Assembly: GCA_916613615.1 (NCBI GenBank)
Contig: OU744723.1
Location: forward strand, 32,060,171-32,124,170
DNA length: 64,000 bases
DNA from: Steromphala cineraria
Taxonomy: Eukaryota > Mollusca > Gastropoda > Trochida > Trochidae
Direction of reading: 5' to 3'
Below are positions 1 to 12,345 of this stretch, in pieces. Position numbers and translations under genes: made by a program. The notes under the pieces are model-generated. The model worked only from the letters and a program-made list of their open reading frames with translations. It made no database searches and had not been told where the DNA came from. The number at the start of each line of letters is the position of its first letter. Positions within the stretch are counted from its first letter, which is position 1.

Positions 1-2235
1 ATATTTGAAAGTAAATCGAAAAGTGATAAAGTCGAGGTTAGCGGTTGTTTAAGTTACAAGATGCATTTTATGATGACTTTGTATGAACAACTTGACTGCT
101 GCTCCAGTTTTAAGTTACAAGATGCATTATTTGATAGGTAATAATATTTTCCTTGTGATGAAACTATCAACATTGGTTTATCCGTTATGATTTATTTTGA
201 GTTTACACAACATTGTAAGCAACATTATGAAATATTCTTGTTGACATAGATCTGAAAGTTTTGAAAGCAGTCAGTTGCATCGTATGTATGGTAAAACCTA
301 GTAATTGGAGGACCACTCATGTTGTCTTGTTTTTTAAAGTGGAAAGCGATGTCAAGGAATAATGAATAGTACACACGAGTTACATTCCCCTGACCATTGA
401 CACTGATATACAGTTTGCCATTAAGCTTAGGTCTGAACGTACGAGTCATTTGGGTTCTTTACATTTGAGTAAAAAAGTATGTAGCCCTTATTTGGAGTTA
501 ATGAACTATGTTAAAGTACCAAGAAAAGATTGCAGTTTACTAAAGCTCTAGATCACAACGTAAGCATAGTATTGCAAAAAGGTTTGGCTCAGTGATTTTG
601 TAACCATATATATCAGTGGCTGAGGTCACAAGGTAAGGGAAATTTATGTTTTTCTCTTTGATAAAATTTTTGAATATTTCAAATTCAATTATGATACTAG
701 TTGATAACAAAGCCGCACAGAATTATGGTACTCCTGGGAATTTATTTTAGATGATGACATCTATTGTATTTATTATTGCTGTTTGAGGTATTGAAAGCTG
801 TTTTATATATTGCATCAAAAGTGGTCAATTAAAGTATCAGAAGGAAACTTAATAAATTATATCAAGTTGAATAGTCCCTTTAACATATGCATGTCCATGA
901 AAGTGTTTAAAAGCTGGTAATAATATTCATGATGCAAATGATAATGTGTTATTTTCTTATAATGTATATGGGATTTTACATCTTTAGTATTAGGCATGAA
1001 TAAATAACACAATTGCAAGAAAATGAATATTGTTTTTTATTATTCCAATCAAGTTTGATATGTCCTGAATAACCTTGAGTTGTAACAGGATCATCAATGT
1101 ACTGTAAACAAAAACATTGCTACTGAAATGTTTACAGAATGGTTAAATAAGTTCTTGTTTATTGTTGTGTTCAAGTGGCTTACAGGAAAGTGGCTTCTCT
1201 AAAGATTTGGTAGTCTTCCTACTCAATTGAGGAATGATCTAAAGTGCAGGATGATCCTGTGGTCATACTAAGGTTGAACACATTGTCCACAGCCTAAAGC
1301 AAAATTGAATATGAAGCCCGATGAGCTACAGATCCAGTGGTTCTCTCTTTTTTGCGGTTTTCATGAAAAAATGACTTAAACAATACCTGAATGACAAATT
1401 CCATTGCAGAGAACGGATTTATTTAATGTCATTTCCATGGAAACCTGAAATAAATCAATGACTCGATGACAAATTCCTTTGTTTCATTCGTCTACTTTCA
1501 TTTACTTATCAATCATGATATCTAGATGTGTCTTTGAGGGTTAGACTAAAGAATGAATTGTATATGAATTATAATGAATTACCTGTTCAGGATAAATTCT
1601 TAAATATACATCTTAGCTTCGCCAACTTTCTACACATGTCATTCATGATCCCTACATGTAGGTCACTCACCAAATGTAATTTGTTCTTTTCACATCTAGA
1701 ATCTTCATGATTAAAACAATCAATCTTAAAACAAAGTTCAACCATTATCCCAAGATGTAGCTTTTCAATGGTAAGATCTTAGTTTTGTGGTTTAAGTGGA
1801 TATTTGACTTATCTTAAAGATTGTATACTCCATTATTATACAACTTATATACAACATTACCAAGCATTTATCATTGTTTTAACAAAATAGGTACAGGGGT
1901 ATGTGATCTCTGCCAACTTCTACAGTTTCAAATTCACGCTGTGCAAACAAGTATCAGTTAAATAACATTCATACTGTAATTCAAAATATTTGTCCAAAAC
2001 ATAACCTCTTGAGAAGCATGTCCAGATCTGCATTGAAATTTTGAAAAATGATTCGTCAGAGACTCCTTTTCATTAACATGAGAATAAATTTAGAAATCAT
2101 CCAACAGAAATGTTTTAAGGAACTGAAAATAAGTCTAGTATGGCAATGATTACCAAGGTTGATTATCGAACTGACACACCAAATAGGAAGCTGAAACAGG
2201 GGTCCAGTATAAGATTCAAAACGCTTAAAATAGTC
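1..2235. other. Non-coding stretch with little recognisable content
   Basis: AT-rich sequence with no convincing gene except the weak minus-strand candidate at 225-449. The first ~60 bases (around 'gtcgaggttagcggttgttt') resemble 35085-35130 ('gtcgaggttagtggatgttt'), so both are probably diverged copies of a dispersed repeat. Nothing else stands out by eye. Confidence 0.4.
225..449 (-). CDS. Candidate terminal exon, unknown protein (74 codons)
   Basis: A minus-strand ORF from an ATG at 449 to a stop at 225. It encodes a basic, aromatic-rich peptide containing GKLYISVNGQGNVTRVYYS and ending NKNIS. Residue composition looks more protein-like than the surrounding random ORFs, and there is no low-complexity sequence. 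An in-frame stop lies a few codons upstream of the ATG. The only possible splice acceptor between them ('tgtaaag') is weak, so I cannot tell whether this is a complete small ORF, a last exon or chance. I recognise no family. Confidence 0.2.
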   Translation of the reverse strand: MTRTFRPKLNGKLYISVNGQGNVTRVYYSLFLDIAFHFKKQDNMSGPPITRFYHTYDATDCFQNFQIYVNKNIS

Positions 2236-5200
2236 CTGTGCACAAATGTACGTACATTACGTATATTGCACTTTGATTAGGTACATACTACAGAAGACTT
2301 GACCTAAGACCTAAAATATACATATTATATGATCTAAATACCTTTCTTAACACAGATGGTAGAGAGTTCTTTAGCTGAATAGGAACTGGCATCTAGCAAA
2401 AGATTCAGCAATGTAAGAGCTCTGTGCATAAATGTGCACTTTGATTAGGTAAAGAAGTAGACCTGACCTCAACCTAATATATGCTTCCGCAATTAAAAAC
2501 ATATCTTTCAAACGGGTGTTGGCAAAGTTTAAATTGCATCGAGAACTGGCAGTCAGCTTCACACTATGAATAGGGAAATGGCAGCTAGCACGTTGAAGAT
2601 ATGTAATAGCTCTGTACAAAAATGTGCGTGCGTATATTACACTTTGTAACTGCAATAAATCAGTGTATAAGTGTACGTGAGTATACCTTACTTTTATTAG
2701 GTATAGAAGTATAATTGACGTATACCTAATATATACTTATTCAATGATAAACATATCTTTTATATGGGTATCAGCGAGGTCTAAATTGAATAGTGAACTG
2801 GCAGCTAGCACGTTGCAGATATGTAATGGCCCTGTACAAAAATGAACATGTGTATATAACACTTTGATTAGGTACAGAAGTAGACTTGATCTATACCTAA
2901 TATATGCTAATTGAATGATGAACATATCTATCTTGAAACGGGTGTGAGCGAAGTTAAAGCTGAATAGTGAACTGGCAGCCAACTTCACACTTTGAATAAG
3001 GAACTGGCAGCTAGCACGTTGCATATATGTTATGGCTCTGTACAAACATGTGCGTGCGTATATTACACTTTGATTAGGTACAGAAGTAGACTTGACCAAT
3101 ACCTTATATATGCTAATTGAATGATGAACATTTCTATCTTGAAACGGGTGTGAGCGAGGTTAAAGCTGAATAGTGAACTGGCAGCCAACTTCACACTTTG
3201 AATAGGGAACTGGCAGCTAGCACGTTGCCAATATGTAATAGCTCTGTACAAAAATGAACGTGCGTATAATACACTTTGATTATGTACAGAAGTAGACTTG
3301 ATCTATACCTAATATATGCTAATTGAATGATGAACATATCTATCTTGAAACGGATGTGAGCGAAGTTAAAGCTGAATAGTGAACTGGCAGCCAACTTCAC
3401 ACTTTGAATAGGGAACTGGCAGCTAACACGTTGCAGATGTGTTATAGCTCTGTGTATAAATGTGCGTGCGTTTATTACACTTTGATTAGGTACAGAAGTA
3501 GACTTGATCTATACCTAATATATGCTAATTGAATGATGGACATATCTTTCTTAAAACGGGTGAGAGGGAGGTTAAAGCTGAAAAGTGAACTGGCAGCCAA
3601 CTTCACACTTTGAATAGGGAACTGGCAGCTAGCACGTTGCATATATGTAATACGTTTGTACAAAAATGTGCGTGCGTATATTACACTTTGATTAGGTACA
3701 GAAGTCGACTTGATCTATACCTAATATATGCTAATTGAAAGATGAACATATCTATCTTGAAACGGGTGTGAGCGAGGTTAAAGCTGAATAATGAACTGGC
3801 AGCCAACTTCACACTTTGAATAGGGAACTGGCAGCTAGCACGTTGCAGATATGTAATAGCTCTGTACAAAAATGTACGTGCGTATATTACACTTTGATTA
3901 GGTACAGAAGTAGACTTGATCTATAACTAATATATGCTAATTCAATTATAAACATATTTTTCTTAAAACAGGTGTGAGCGAGGTTAAAGCTGAATAGTGA
4001 ACTGGCAGCCAACTTCACACTTTGAATAGGGAGCTGGCAGCTAGCACGTTGCAGATATGTAATAGCTCTGTACAAAAATGTACGTGCGTATATTACACTT
4101 TGATTAGGTACAGAAGTAGACTTGATCTATAACTAATATATGCTAATTCAATTATAAACATATTTTTCTTAAAACAGGTGTGAGCGAGGTTAAAGCTGAA
4201 TAGTGAACTGGCAGCCAACTTCACACTTTGAATAGGGAGCTGGCAGCTAGCACGTTGCAGATATGTAATAGCTCTGTCCAAAAATGTGCGTGCGTATATT
4301 ACACTTTGATTAGGTACAGAAGTCGACTTGACCTATACCTTATATATGCTAATTGAAAGATGAACATATCTATCTTGAAACGGGTGTGAGCGAGGTTAAA
4401 GCTGAATAATGAACTGGCAGCCAACTTCACACTTTGAATAGGGAACTGGCAGCTAGCACGTTGCAGATATGTAATAGCTCTGTACAAAAATGTACGTGCG
4501 TATATTACACTTTGATTAGGTACAGAAGTAGACTGGATGTATAGCTAATATATGCTATTTCAATTATAAACATATTTGTCATAAAACGGATGTGAGCGAG
4601 GTTAAAGCTGAATAGTGAACTGGCAGCCAACTTCACACTTTGAATAGGGAACTGGCAGCTAGCACGTTGCCGATATGTTATGGCTCTGTACAAACATGTA
4701 CGTGCGTATATTACACTTTGATTAGGTACAGAAGTAGACTTGACCAATACCTTATATATGCTAATTGAATGATGAACATATCTATCTTGAAACGGTTGTG
4801 AGCGAGGTTAAAGCTGAATAGTGAACTGGCAGCCAACTTCACACTTTGAATAGGGAACTGGCAGCTAGCACGTTGCCGATATGTTATGGCTCTGTACAAA
4901 CATGTGCGTGCGTATATTACACTTTGATTAGGTACAGAAGTCGACTTGACCTATACCTTATATATGCTAATTGAAAGATGAACATATCTATCTTGAAACG
5001 GGTGTGAGCGAGGTTAAAGCTGAATAATGAACTGGCAGCCAACTTCACACTTTGAATAGGGAACTGGCAGCTAGCACGTTGCATATATATAATACCTTTG
5101 TACTAAAATGTACGTGCGTATATTACACTTTGATTAGGTACAGAAGTAGACTTGATGTATACCTAATATATGCTAATTCAATTATAAACATATTTGTCAT

Positions 5201-5350
5201 AAAACGGATGTGAGCGAGGTTAAAGCTGAATAGTGAACTGGCAGCCAACTTCACACTTTGAATAGGGAACTGGCAGTTAGCACGTTGCAGATCTGTAATA
5301 GCTCTGTGTATACATGTACGTGCGTATATTACACTTTGATTAGGTACAGA
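2236..5350. repeat. 206-bp tandem satellite, ~15 units, with higher-order structure
   Basis: Units repeat every 206 bp, for example the same start context at 3475, 3681, 3887, 4093, 4299, 4505 and 4711. Each contains 'ctttgattaggtacagaa', 'gaactggcagccaacttc' and 'ggcagctagcacgttgc'. The leftmost units (2236-2740) are more diverged. A variant with 'gaagtcgact' and 'aattgaaagatg' recurs at 3701, 4319 and 4937, exactly 618 bp (3 x 206) apart, showing a trimeric higher-order repeat. The units at 3887 and 4093 are almost identical, a very recent duplication. Each unit happens to carry a 62-codon minus-strand ORF; because 206 is not a multiple of three the frames do not join, and I do not call these genes. 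Confidence 0.95.
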
Positions 5351-5406
5351 ATTAGGGGTGAGGGATGTCTTAACCTGTATATTGAGTCAGCAGAAATTCG
5401 AATGTT

Positions 5407-5590
5407 GAACTGGGAACTGGGAACTGGCAGCTAACTTCACGATTTGAATAGTGAACTGGGAACTGGGAACTGGCAGCTAACTTCACAATTTGAATAGTGA
5501 ACTGGGAACTGGGAACTGGCAGCCAACTTCACATTTTGAATAAGGAACTGGGAACTGGGAACTGGCAGCTAACTTCACAGACCCTCCCTG
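5407..5590. repeat. 46-bp minisatellite derived from the 206-bp satellite
   Basis: Four units start at 5407, 5453, 5499 and 5545 (spacing exactly 46). Each begins 'gaactgggaactgggaactg', continues into 'gcagctaacttcac' and ends 'ttgaatagt'. The second half matches the 'gaactggcagccaacttcac' segment of the neighbouring satellite, so this array is a local re-amplification of one part of that unit. A triplicated 'gaactgg' was added at the start. Confidence 0.9.
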
Positions 5591-5833
5591 GAGTCATATT
5601 AGCTCTGTAGGCTATCTGTAATTTAATATACAAACTGTCAGAGTCACAAAGCACCAAATCTATCAGTAACAATTCAAGAAAGGGATATGTACACAAGGCC
5701 TTTGAAGCAGTCAAAGATATGAATTGTGACTTAGGGGGTGGCCCCAGTAATCCTTTTGTGGGAACACAGGGTCACCAAAGCTATAATCATAATCCCAAAT
5801 ATCTAAGGGGTCTGTGGTACTCTGTACTTAATG

Positions 5834-5917
5834 CAATCTAAATAAATCTAAATGAACAGATATTATATTTTGTCATACTGTTATATAAAACATGTTGATC
5901 TAAATTTATTTAGATTG
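5834..5917. mobile_element. 84-bp MITE with 9-bp target duplication
   Basis: Terminal inverted repeats: 'caatctaaataaat' at 5834-5847 and its exact complement ending at 5917. They are flanked by the perfect 9-bp direct repeat TACTTAATG at 5825-5833 and 5918-5926. A 9-bp duplication is typical of Mutator-like elements; that superfamily assignment is an inference from length alone. Confidence 0.7.
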
Positions 5918-6257
5918 TACTTAATGTTTCTCTTGGGCTGGAGAAGGCATTTGAAATAGGGTGTGACCACTATGCCCTTTGAGGAATCACAAAGTCCCAA
6001 AGTCTACACCCATCAGCTGTGGAGTCTGGACCCAATGTTTCAGATTTCATAGTCTATTGCTTTTGGAGAAGAAGAAGGTTTTAGGACTCTTATTCGGACC
6101 GCGTCTCTACTTGAATAGGGTCATTATCAGGTGATATGAATATCTTAAAGGGCTTGGGCCAGGAAATATACGGTACAGTTTGTGGCCCTTATTAGATTGA
6201 TATGGATTGTTTTTTGACACCTTCATCTTATCAGAGCTTTTAGGCCCCATTATCATC

Positions 6258-6326
6258 TACCGTATTTCCCTGAATAGAAGCCTGGGGTAATACACGCCGG
6301 GGACGTCTATTTGAGGAAATTCGGTA
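6258..6326. mobile_element. 69-bp MITE, TACCG...CGGTA termini
   Basis: Left end 'taccgtatttccctgaatag' and right end 'tttgaggaaattcggta' are imperfect inverted complements over about 29 bp. The same terminal sequence family bounds the longer element at 46403-46614. No clear target duplication is visible. Confidence 0.6.
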
Positions 6327-8255
6327 AATCAAACGAGTCCACATACATGTATGAAAATGACCCACTACTGTAAACTAAAATATCGTCAAGTCATCTGTTT
6401 TCAGTCATCATGTGTTTTGTGAACATATCCAAAGGGATATCAAAATACCTTGTGGATTATTTGCAGCAGAGGGTTCATAGGTTCATCTAGGAATTGTCAT
6501 TAAAAATATAATTTGCTTAAGAAAAAATATTATGGCAAAAACATAAAAAACATCACATTTTAAAGCAAATTTTCTAATACTATTTTTCTATGGGAAAGAA
6601 AGTCTTTTTATTTTCAAACCTTGCTCAAATAACTGTCCACCTAATTTCCTTGTAATTCTTTACATAATGAGATGTCTTGATGTGATAATACTTATTGTCA
6701 CTTGCCATTTTAAGAAAAAATATATTCATCGTTTTCAAGACATTAAAAGTTATCTCAGTGGTTTTGCATGATTTTCCTATAGTGCACAATACATTAAAAA
6801 AAATATGGACATACTCCAAGAAAAGTTTTTATCAAAGCACCTGAGACTATCAGAACTGTTATTCCTGTCAGAGAAATAGTTAGGTCACCCTCTTAACCCA
6901 GTGTTTCATGTTTTTTATTTTTCATAATGAAATATGATGAATCAAAGTTATTTCTATTTAGAATAATATTTATTTAAAAAATATCAACTCAATAGTTTTT
7001 GTCAGACTTATGTCAACTTTCTTTGTCATTTTAGAACATAAACTTTGAAAAACTGTCCTGCATATTCTAAATAACAGAGGTTCAAGAAAGTGACTGAAAA
7101 CACATGACACTACTTCCAAAGTCAGGCTTTTTTCAAAGTTATGTTAAAAGCATTCTATGTTGTATAAATGTTAAATATAATTGGTTTTCATAAATTGTCT
7201 AAGAGATAATATTGCAATAAATGATTAAGAGTAATTTCTCATCAATACATGTGGAAATCTTTCAAATACAGGTCTTTATTCCTTATCTGACTGAAAACCC
7301 ATTACAAGGATATTTCAAAATGCCAATTTTTTAATTATAAGGTGCCCATTTTGAACATATGTTAGATGTACAAGACTTTCAACCTATATTAACCCATGAA
7401 AGTTTGTATAAATAAACAAAGCATAAGCATACCGTGACAATTTTGTCATTAACAGATAGACCTAGCCTTGATGTATATATAGGCCTGCATGTTTTAGAAA
7501 TATTGTAGTTCTAAACGAACTCAGAGTTGTAATCTAAACTCTTAATAACACATTACATATATATTGTACTTTGTGCGATACCTAAATATCGATGTAGAGA
7601 GCTATCAATCAAAACTCTTAACAGTGCTACATTATAACAACTTGCCAATGCGATGCCTAGAATTGCTGCATGGAGTTATTTACAAACTTATTTCAAGTTC
7701 GGCCCAATATTATGATAATTCATTTCTAAAGACTAAAGCGCCTATTTTCCAACTTTAAGCTGCTCAATGGCAGTTCTGTTATATCAGTCAAGGAGAAAGT
7801 TTGAAACACTCGGAGTCTAGAATTACGCTAAAATCTTTATTTGTTTGCCGATTTCGTTCAAATTTTAAATGAAGGTCTACTAGATCAACAGGATCAAAAC
7901 GATAGTGCCGTGCGTGAAGATACTGGCTGAAAAACACACCGTAACGTCAGGTCACATGTCTTCGTGCAAATTGTCATACAAACCTCACATGTGGTTACTG
8001 CAATTAACCATTTTGGCGCCACGAACACATTTATTAAGGAGGTTGGATACCTTTGTTACTGCACATCCGACACAGTCATAATTGTGCTATTTTAAAGTTT
8101 ATGCTGTTTTGTTTATTTTTCACTGAAAGTGTGAGATAAAAAAACCCAAAAAAAACTAATTATTTAGTTTAATCAAAAACAATGACTATGTTATATTTTA
8201 ACATAAGTATTTGTTTTATGATAAAATTGATTTCACTAATTACCCTTAAGTACTA

Positions 8256-9169
8256 TTACTGCAAGTCAATAAACATTCATATTGAAAAGAAAATACCACT
8301 GCCAATTTTACCCTTCTTTTTACAAAATATAACTGGCGATCCAAAAGGCTGTAGAGATATATATGACATACTCATAAACAGAAAAGGCACAAAAACTCTC
8401 AAATACCGAGATAAATGGCAAAAAGATCTAAATGAATTTATTAACGAAAATACATGGGAAACCATAGAAAGATTAACATTTAAATCCTACAATAGTGCTA
8501 AAAATTCATGGCTCCAATATAGTATATTGCATAGATTTCTTCCAACAATTAAATGAGCTTCTAACAAAAATGGGATACAAAGAATCAAACAAATGCACAT
8601 TTTGCAAAACAGAGAACGAGTCAATTCTACATATATTTTATGATTGTAAGTTTACAAAAACTATATGGAAAAAATTGGAAGAATGGATACTTGAAAAAAC
8701 AGGAACCTATATCATATTTTCTGAAAAGAATATTATCTTAGGATATACCGAAAAACGAAACTATGTCCTGAATTTGCTGATAACCATTGTTAAATACAAT
8801 ATATTTAAAATGAAACAACAGGAGAAAATCCCCAACTTTAAACATGTACAAGAGGAAATTAAAACAGCATATTTTGTTGACCGATTTAACGCCTACATAA
8901 ATTGTAAATATGACAGCTTTATGAATTTCTGGTCAACTTGTCATTATCTAGTCTGAATTATTAGATCAGTTTTTAATATTAACTTTTTACTACCTAATGT
9001 CAGATTGAACTTTGAATATTTAATTGTCTATACATCAAATCTTGTGTACGTTGTTAAATTATTACTTGTATATACGTGTTACAAGTTTGTTATGTATGGA
9101 ATTGTTATTCTTACATGTCCTTTTTCTGTATTGAGTTTTGAAAAATAAAAAATTAAAAAAACAAAACAA
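8256..9169 (+). mobile_element. 5'-truncated L1-like LINE 3' fragment with target duplication
   Basis: The insertion is bounded by 12-bp direct repeats CCTTAAGTACTA at 8244-8255 and 9170-9181, and ends in an A-rich tail (about 9138-9169). The homologous element at 12346-12897 lacks it, giving an empty-site control. It encodes the C-terminal end of a non-LTR retrotransposon ORF2: a W-LQY-ILHR-LPT segment, then the zinc-binding region with CTFC, E-S-I-LHIFYDC, K-IWKKLEEW. This is the zf-RVT region downstream of reverse transcriptase. The reverse transcriptase and endonuclease domains are missing. Confidence 0.9.
8260..8956 (+). pseudogene. LINE ORF2 C-terminal remnant (zf-RVT region), frameshifted
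   Basis: Two overlapping frames make up one degraded coding region. The first (to the stop at 8556) contains GTKTLKYRDKWQKDLNEF and SWLQYSILHRFLPT. The second continues as NELLTKMGYKESNKCTFC and ends with the stop at 8956. A one-nucleotide indel near 8545-8556 separates them, placed between LPT and NELL where the family normally reads through. The zinc-binding C-x2-C and H-x4-C residues are intact. Codons are very A/T-rich like the rest of the window. It cannot act alone, because the catalytic domains are absent. Confidence 0.85.
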
Positions 9170-9749
9170 CCTTAAGTACTAATGCAAATTTCTTAAAAGG
9201 GTAATGTTGACAATGAAGAGTTATCTCCCCTGGATGTTAATTTTCATTGATGTGGCTAAATTGAATGTGAATATCTCTGTTATCCCCTGGTGACATATTT
9301 TTTTCCTCTTTTTAATCTTATTCTAGTGTGTATTAACTATAAAATATATAATTTTACAAAAAAATCTTAATACGAGAAATCGATTTTTTTCATAAAAGAA
9401 TAATATTTTACAAAAATAATCATACAAAAAAAAAAGGTTATTTGTATGAATTCACTTCATATTATTTTCAAGTTCCTTTTTGTCTGACTTAGTTTATTTC
9501 CATACTGCAATGCCTTAATAGAAAGACATTTAGATAAAAATTATATTCAAAAGTTATCTTGAAAAGGAGTTTTTAAATTATTGTATTTTCATCATTGGGT
9601 GCCCTAACGGATGGGCCCTTTTTCGAACAAAAACTGTGGTGACATGGTATTTTTATGACACAATTTGATTCAAGACATATTTTTCAACAAAATAAGACCA
9701 AATTTAGCTATTTCTTAATACCTCGATATTTTGTATCCAACCTCCTTAA

Positions 9750-12000
9750 GACTTTTTTTAGCAAAAAGCTGTAAATTGCTCAAATCGATTAATATTTTAA
9801 GTATAAAGAGGGGATCTTTTTAAATGGCCTTGTTTGGAAATGTGAATTTTTTAGATGATCATGTTCTCATGGACTGTGCGCAGTATCTCCTATTTCAGTT
9901 GTATTTTTACGCTTGTATAGTCGCTCATACGTCTGTCAAAAATGACTCAACATTTTATATACGTTAATGATTGTATACATACTGTATTGTACTAATTACA
10001 TAATGCTGAGATGAGACTCAACTATAAAGAATCTGCTTATCAGTATACATGTCTCAGAAGGTGGGATACATGCAGTGGGATTTTAACAAGGGTATGAATA
10101 AAACCCTGTTTTTGTAACATGAATACATAAGTTATGAGAAGTATGTTAAAAAGACTTTCAAGTTCAACATTGTTTCAGCGTAATATTGAAGAAACCATTG
10201 GTGGAAACTGAAAAGAGCAACCTTGTTTTAAATCAAAAGATACAAATGCTCGTATTCGCATTCTTGACCTAATTTTACTTGGCACTATAGGGTATCAAGT
10301 ACAATTGAGGTTAACATTCAGTCTAAAACAATAATTCTCAAAAATTATAATTTCATTAGATATAATGATTCTCAGAGAATTGTCTCGTTTAGTGTGGTTT
10401 ACTTCAGATCTAGGATTTGTATACAGGTTGTGAAATCAGTATATATCATAATCAAATATCATCAATATTAGGAATGAATATCACGTCTGAAATACGATTT
10501 TCACGGAGAATCACTTTATCAATTTTGCCTAAAAGGTTGCTGCTCATATATAATACATTTTAAAATTCAAGTAGAATCGCTCAGTCAAATGATTATTACG
10601 ATCTACCAAATGTCTATAATATCTGTACATCACAAAGTGCTCGAAAGATACCTTTTGATCATTTCAAAATTCTATATGAAAATAGCCAGAGGTTCTTTTT
10701 ACTTCAAAATAGTTCATGATTTGTGAACGATCATAATGGTTCGTGTTTTGGAGATTAAGATTTTAAAGGTTTCGCAACAGGGCAAGAAATTTATCAACGT
10801 TCAAATAACGTCACGTGATATCTCGGGTGAAGGGTCACAACCTTTGAATACTAGTTTCATAGATAGATGACACCATGTGCTATCACTCGTCATAGGGTAC
10901 CATGATTGGGATTTCAATTCACAAGAAAATTGACAATCAACATAGCCTATCCATGATTCAGAGATGATATATAAGTTCAACAAACTTATATAACGTCAAA
11001 ATCAATACATTGAATTAGAAGAACGTTTATCTACGCGATAAGAGATTTAAGAGAAGTAAAACATATCAATGAGAGAGAAAGAACGCGTCATAAGTCTTTT
11101 GAAATAGAGTGATTGCGAAAAAAAGGATATATCTGAAGAAGTGTAATAATTCCTCGTCTTCTGTTTTCATAAAATTATCTAAAATATCATTTGCTAGTGT
11201 TCAATATTAGCTCATTTTGTTATGACCGCATGATTCTAAATTCCATATAAATTCGAAAAGGGAATAATAAACTCCCTCAATATTGAAACCGTTTAAGTGT
11301 AACATTTGCAGTAGGTCATTGGGTAAACATATTAAAGAATATTAAAACAATGTTGCAATATCAACATAACTCATCATAAATGGGACATGTTCATATATGT
11401 TTTATGTCAATAAAGATATGAACACATTGTTTTTCGTTTGCCTTTGACCAATAGACGGCCTCTGTGGCAGCTTGTGGGTGTGTCATAAAAAAACGCCCTT
11501 GAGCTTTTAGTTCAGAAAATTCGCCCTGTGATAGGTTGAGAAAGAAGATTGATTAAGGAGAGCATAAAAATTGTACAATATTGTTGCAACGTAATTATGC
11601 GCAATGTGATTGAAGACCGTCAATATAGCTCACTAACTATCAATATTATTGTCAATGTCCATAATTGACAATAATATTGTGAATCATATTGATAGTGTGT
11701 AGGCCCCTAAGAGATCGTAATTGGACATGAGGATGAGTAGATTGTCAACATTGTTTCCGATTAAAGATACAAATTTATCAAATAAGGTTAACAAGACATA
11801 GTTTACATTCCCAACAATAAGAAATGGGTAAAGTCCCAATGGAAATTTTGAGTTGACGTTAATATTTTCAAGACGTATAATAACATCAAGGCGTCAACAA
11901 TAACTTCTTTTACCCAACAAACTACTGTTTTTTTTAAAAATAACAAACCTCACATTCTATAATTCAGCATATATCCTGATTTTTGTTTTTAGATTAGAAA
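9750..12000. other. Non-coding stretch, nothing recognised
   Basis: AT-rich sequence without a credible ORF. Around 11635-11700 there is a weak inverted repeat based on 'tattattgtcaat' / 'attgacaataatattg'. No promoter, splice pair or repeat family could be supported. Confidence 0.35.
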
Positions 12001-12345
12001 CAGATCCTAACCAACGAATGCATATTAACGTCAACTTGTTTCATGGAATCCAGGAAAAAATCTAGAATAACCAAAATAGCTAAAGGCACCACTCAATCAT
12101 TAGGTCTATCAACAAAGCACGTTTTGTGAAACAATATTGAAAGGTTTTGGAGATACGGCCTATATAGCCTCCATATGCATTAAGTTCAAACTGTTTCTAT
12201 GGAAACCAGGAAAATTAACAAAACAGAATAACCAAAATAGCAAAAGTGCACTACTTGATCTAACCACATACCAAGTTTCGGAATAACGGAACCACGGACG
12301 GAACTGAAAACATTATGTCTCCCGCAAATATTTGCGGTGGACAAA
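12001..12345. repeat. Dispersed-repeat fragment with internal duplication
   Basis: Two similar blocks of about 170 bp occur in tandem. The first runs from 'catggaatccaggaaaa' through 'gaataaccaaaatagc'; the second runs from 'tatggaaaccaggaaaa' through 'gaataaccaaaatagc'. The stretch ends with 'ccacggacggaactg' and 'tgtctcccgcaaatatttgc', where GCAAATATTTGC is a perfect 12-bp palindrome. It has the look of an interspersed mollusc repeat; the family is not identified. Confidence 0.5.

Larger units (their letters stand above)
5591..8033. other. Non-coding stretch with two short MITEs
   Basis: Apart from the short inverted-repeat elements at 5834-5917 and 6258-6326, this AT-rich stretch shows no splice-flanked ORF or recognisable repeat. 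ORFs here are under 65 codons and unconvincing. Confidence 0.4.
8034..9749. mobile_element. TTAA-flanked TIR element (782 bp plus nested LINE)
   Basis: TTAA at 8034-8037 is followed by 'ggaggttggatac'. The exact complement 'gtatccaacctcc' is followed by TTAA at 9746-9749. A homologous, 5'-truncated copy lies at 12346-12897. A LINE with its own target duplication is inserted at 8256-9169, so the element itself is about 782 bp and non-autonomous. TTAA targets are used by Kolobok and piggyBac families. The GG-rich terminus fits Kolobok/T2-type MITEs better, but no transposase is present to decide. Confidence 0.85.

Noticed and set aside
2371..4899. Row of similar 60-120-codon minus-strand ORFs, at first sight a gene family or repeat protein
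   Set aside because: They are the same frame of each 206-bp satellite unit. The period is not divisible by three, there are no starts or splice sites of their own, and substitutions do not favour synonymous positions by eye.
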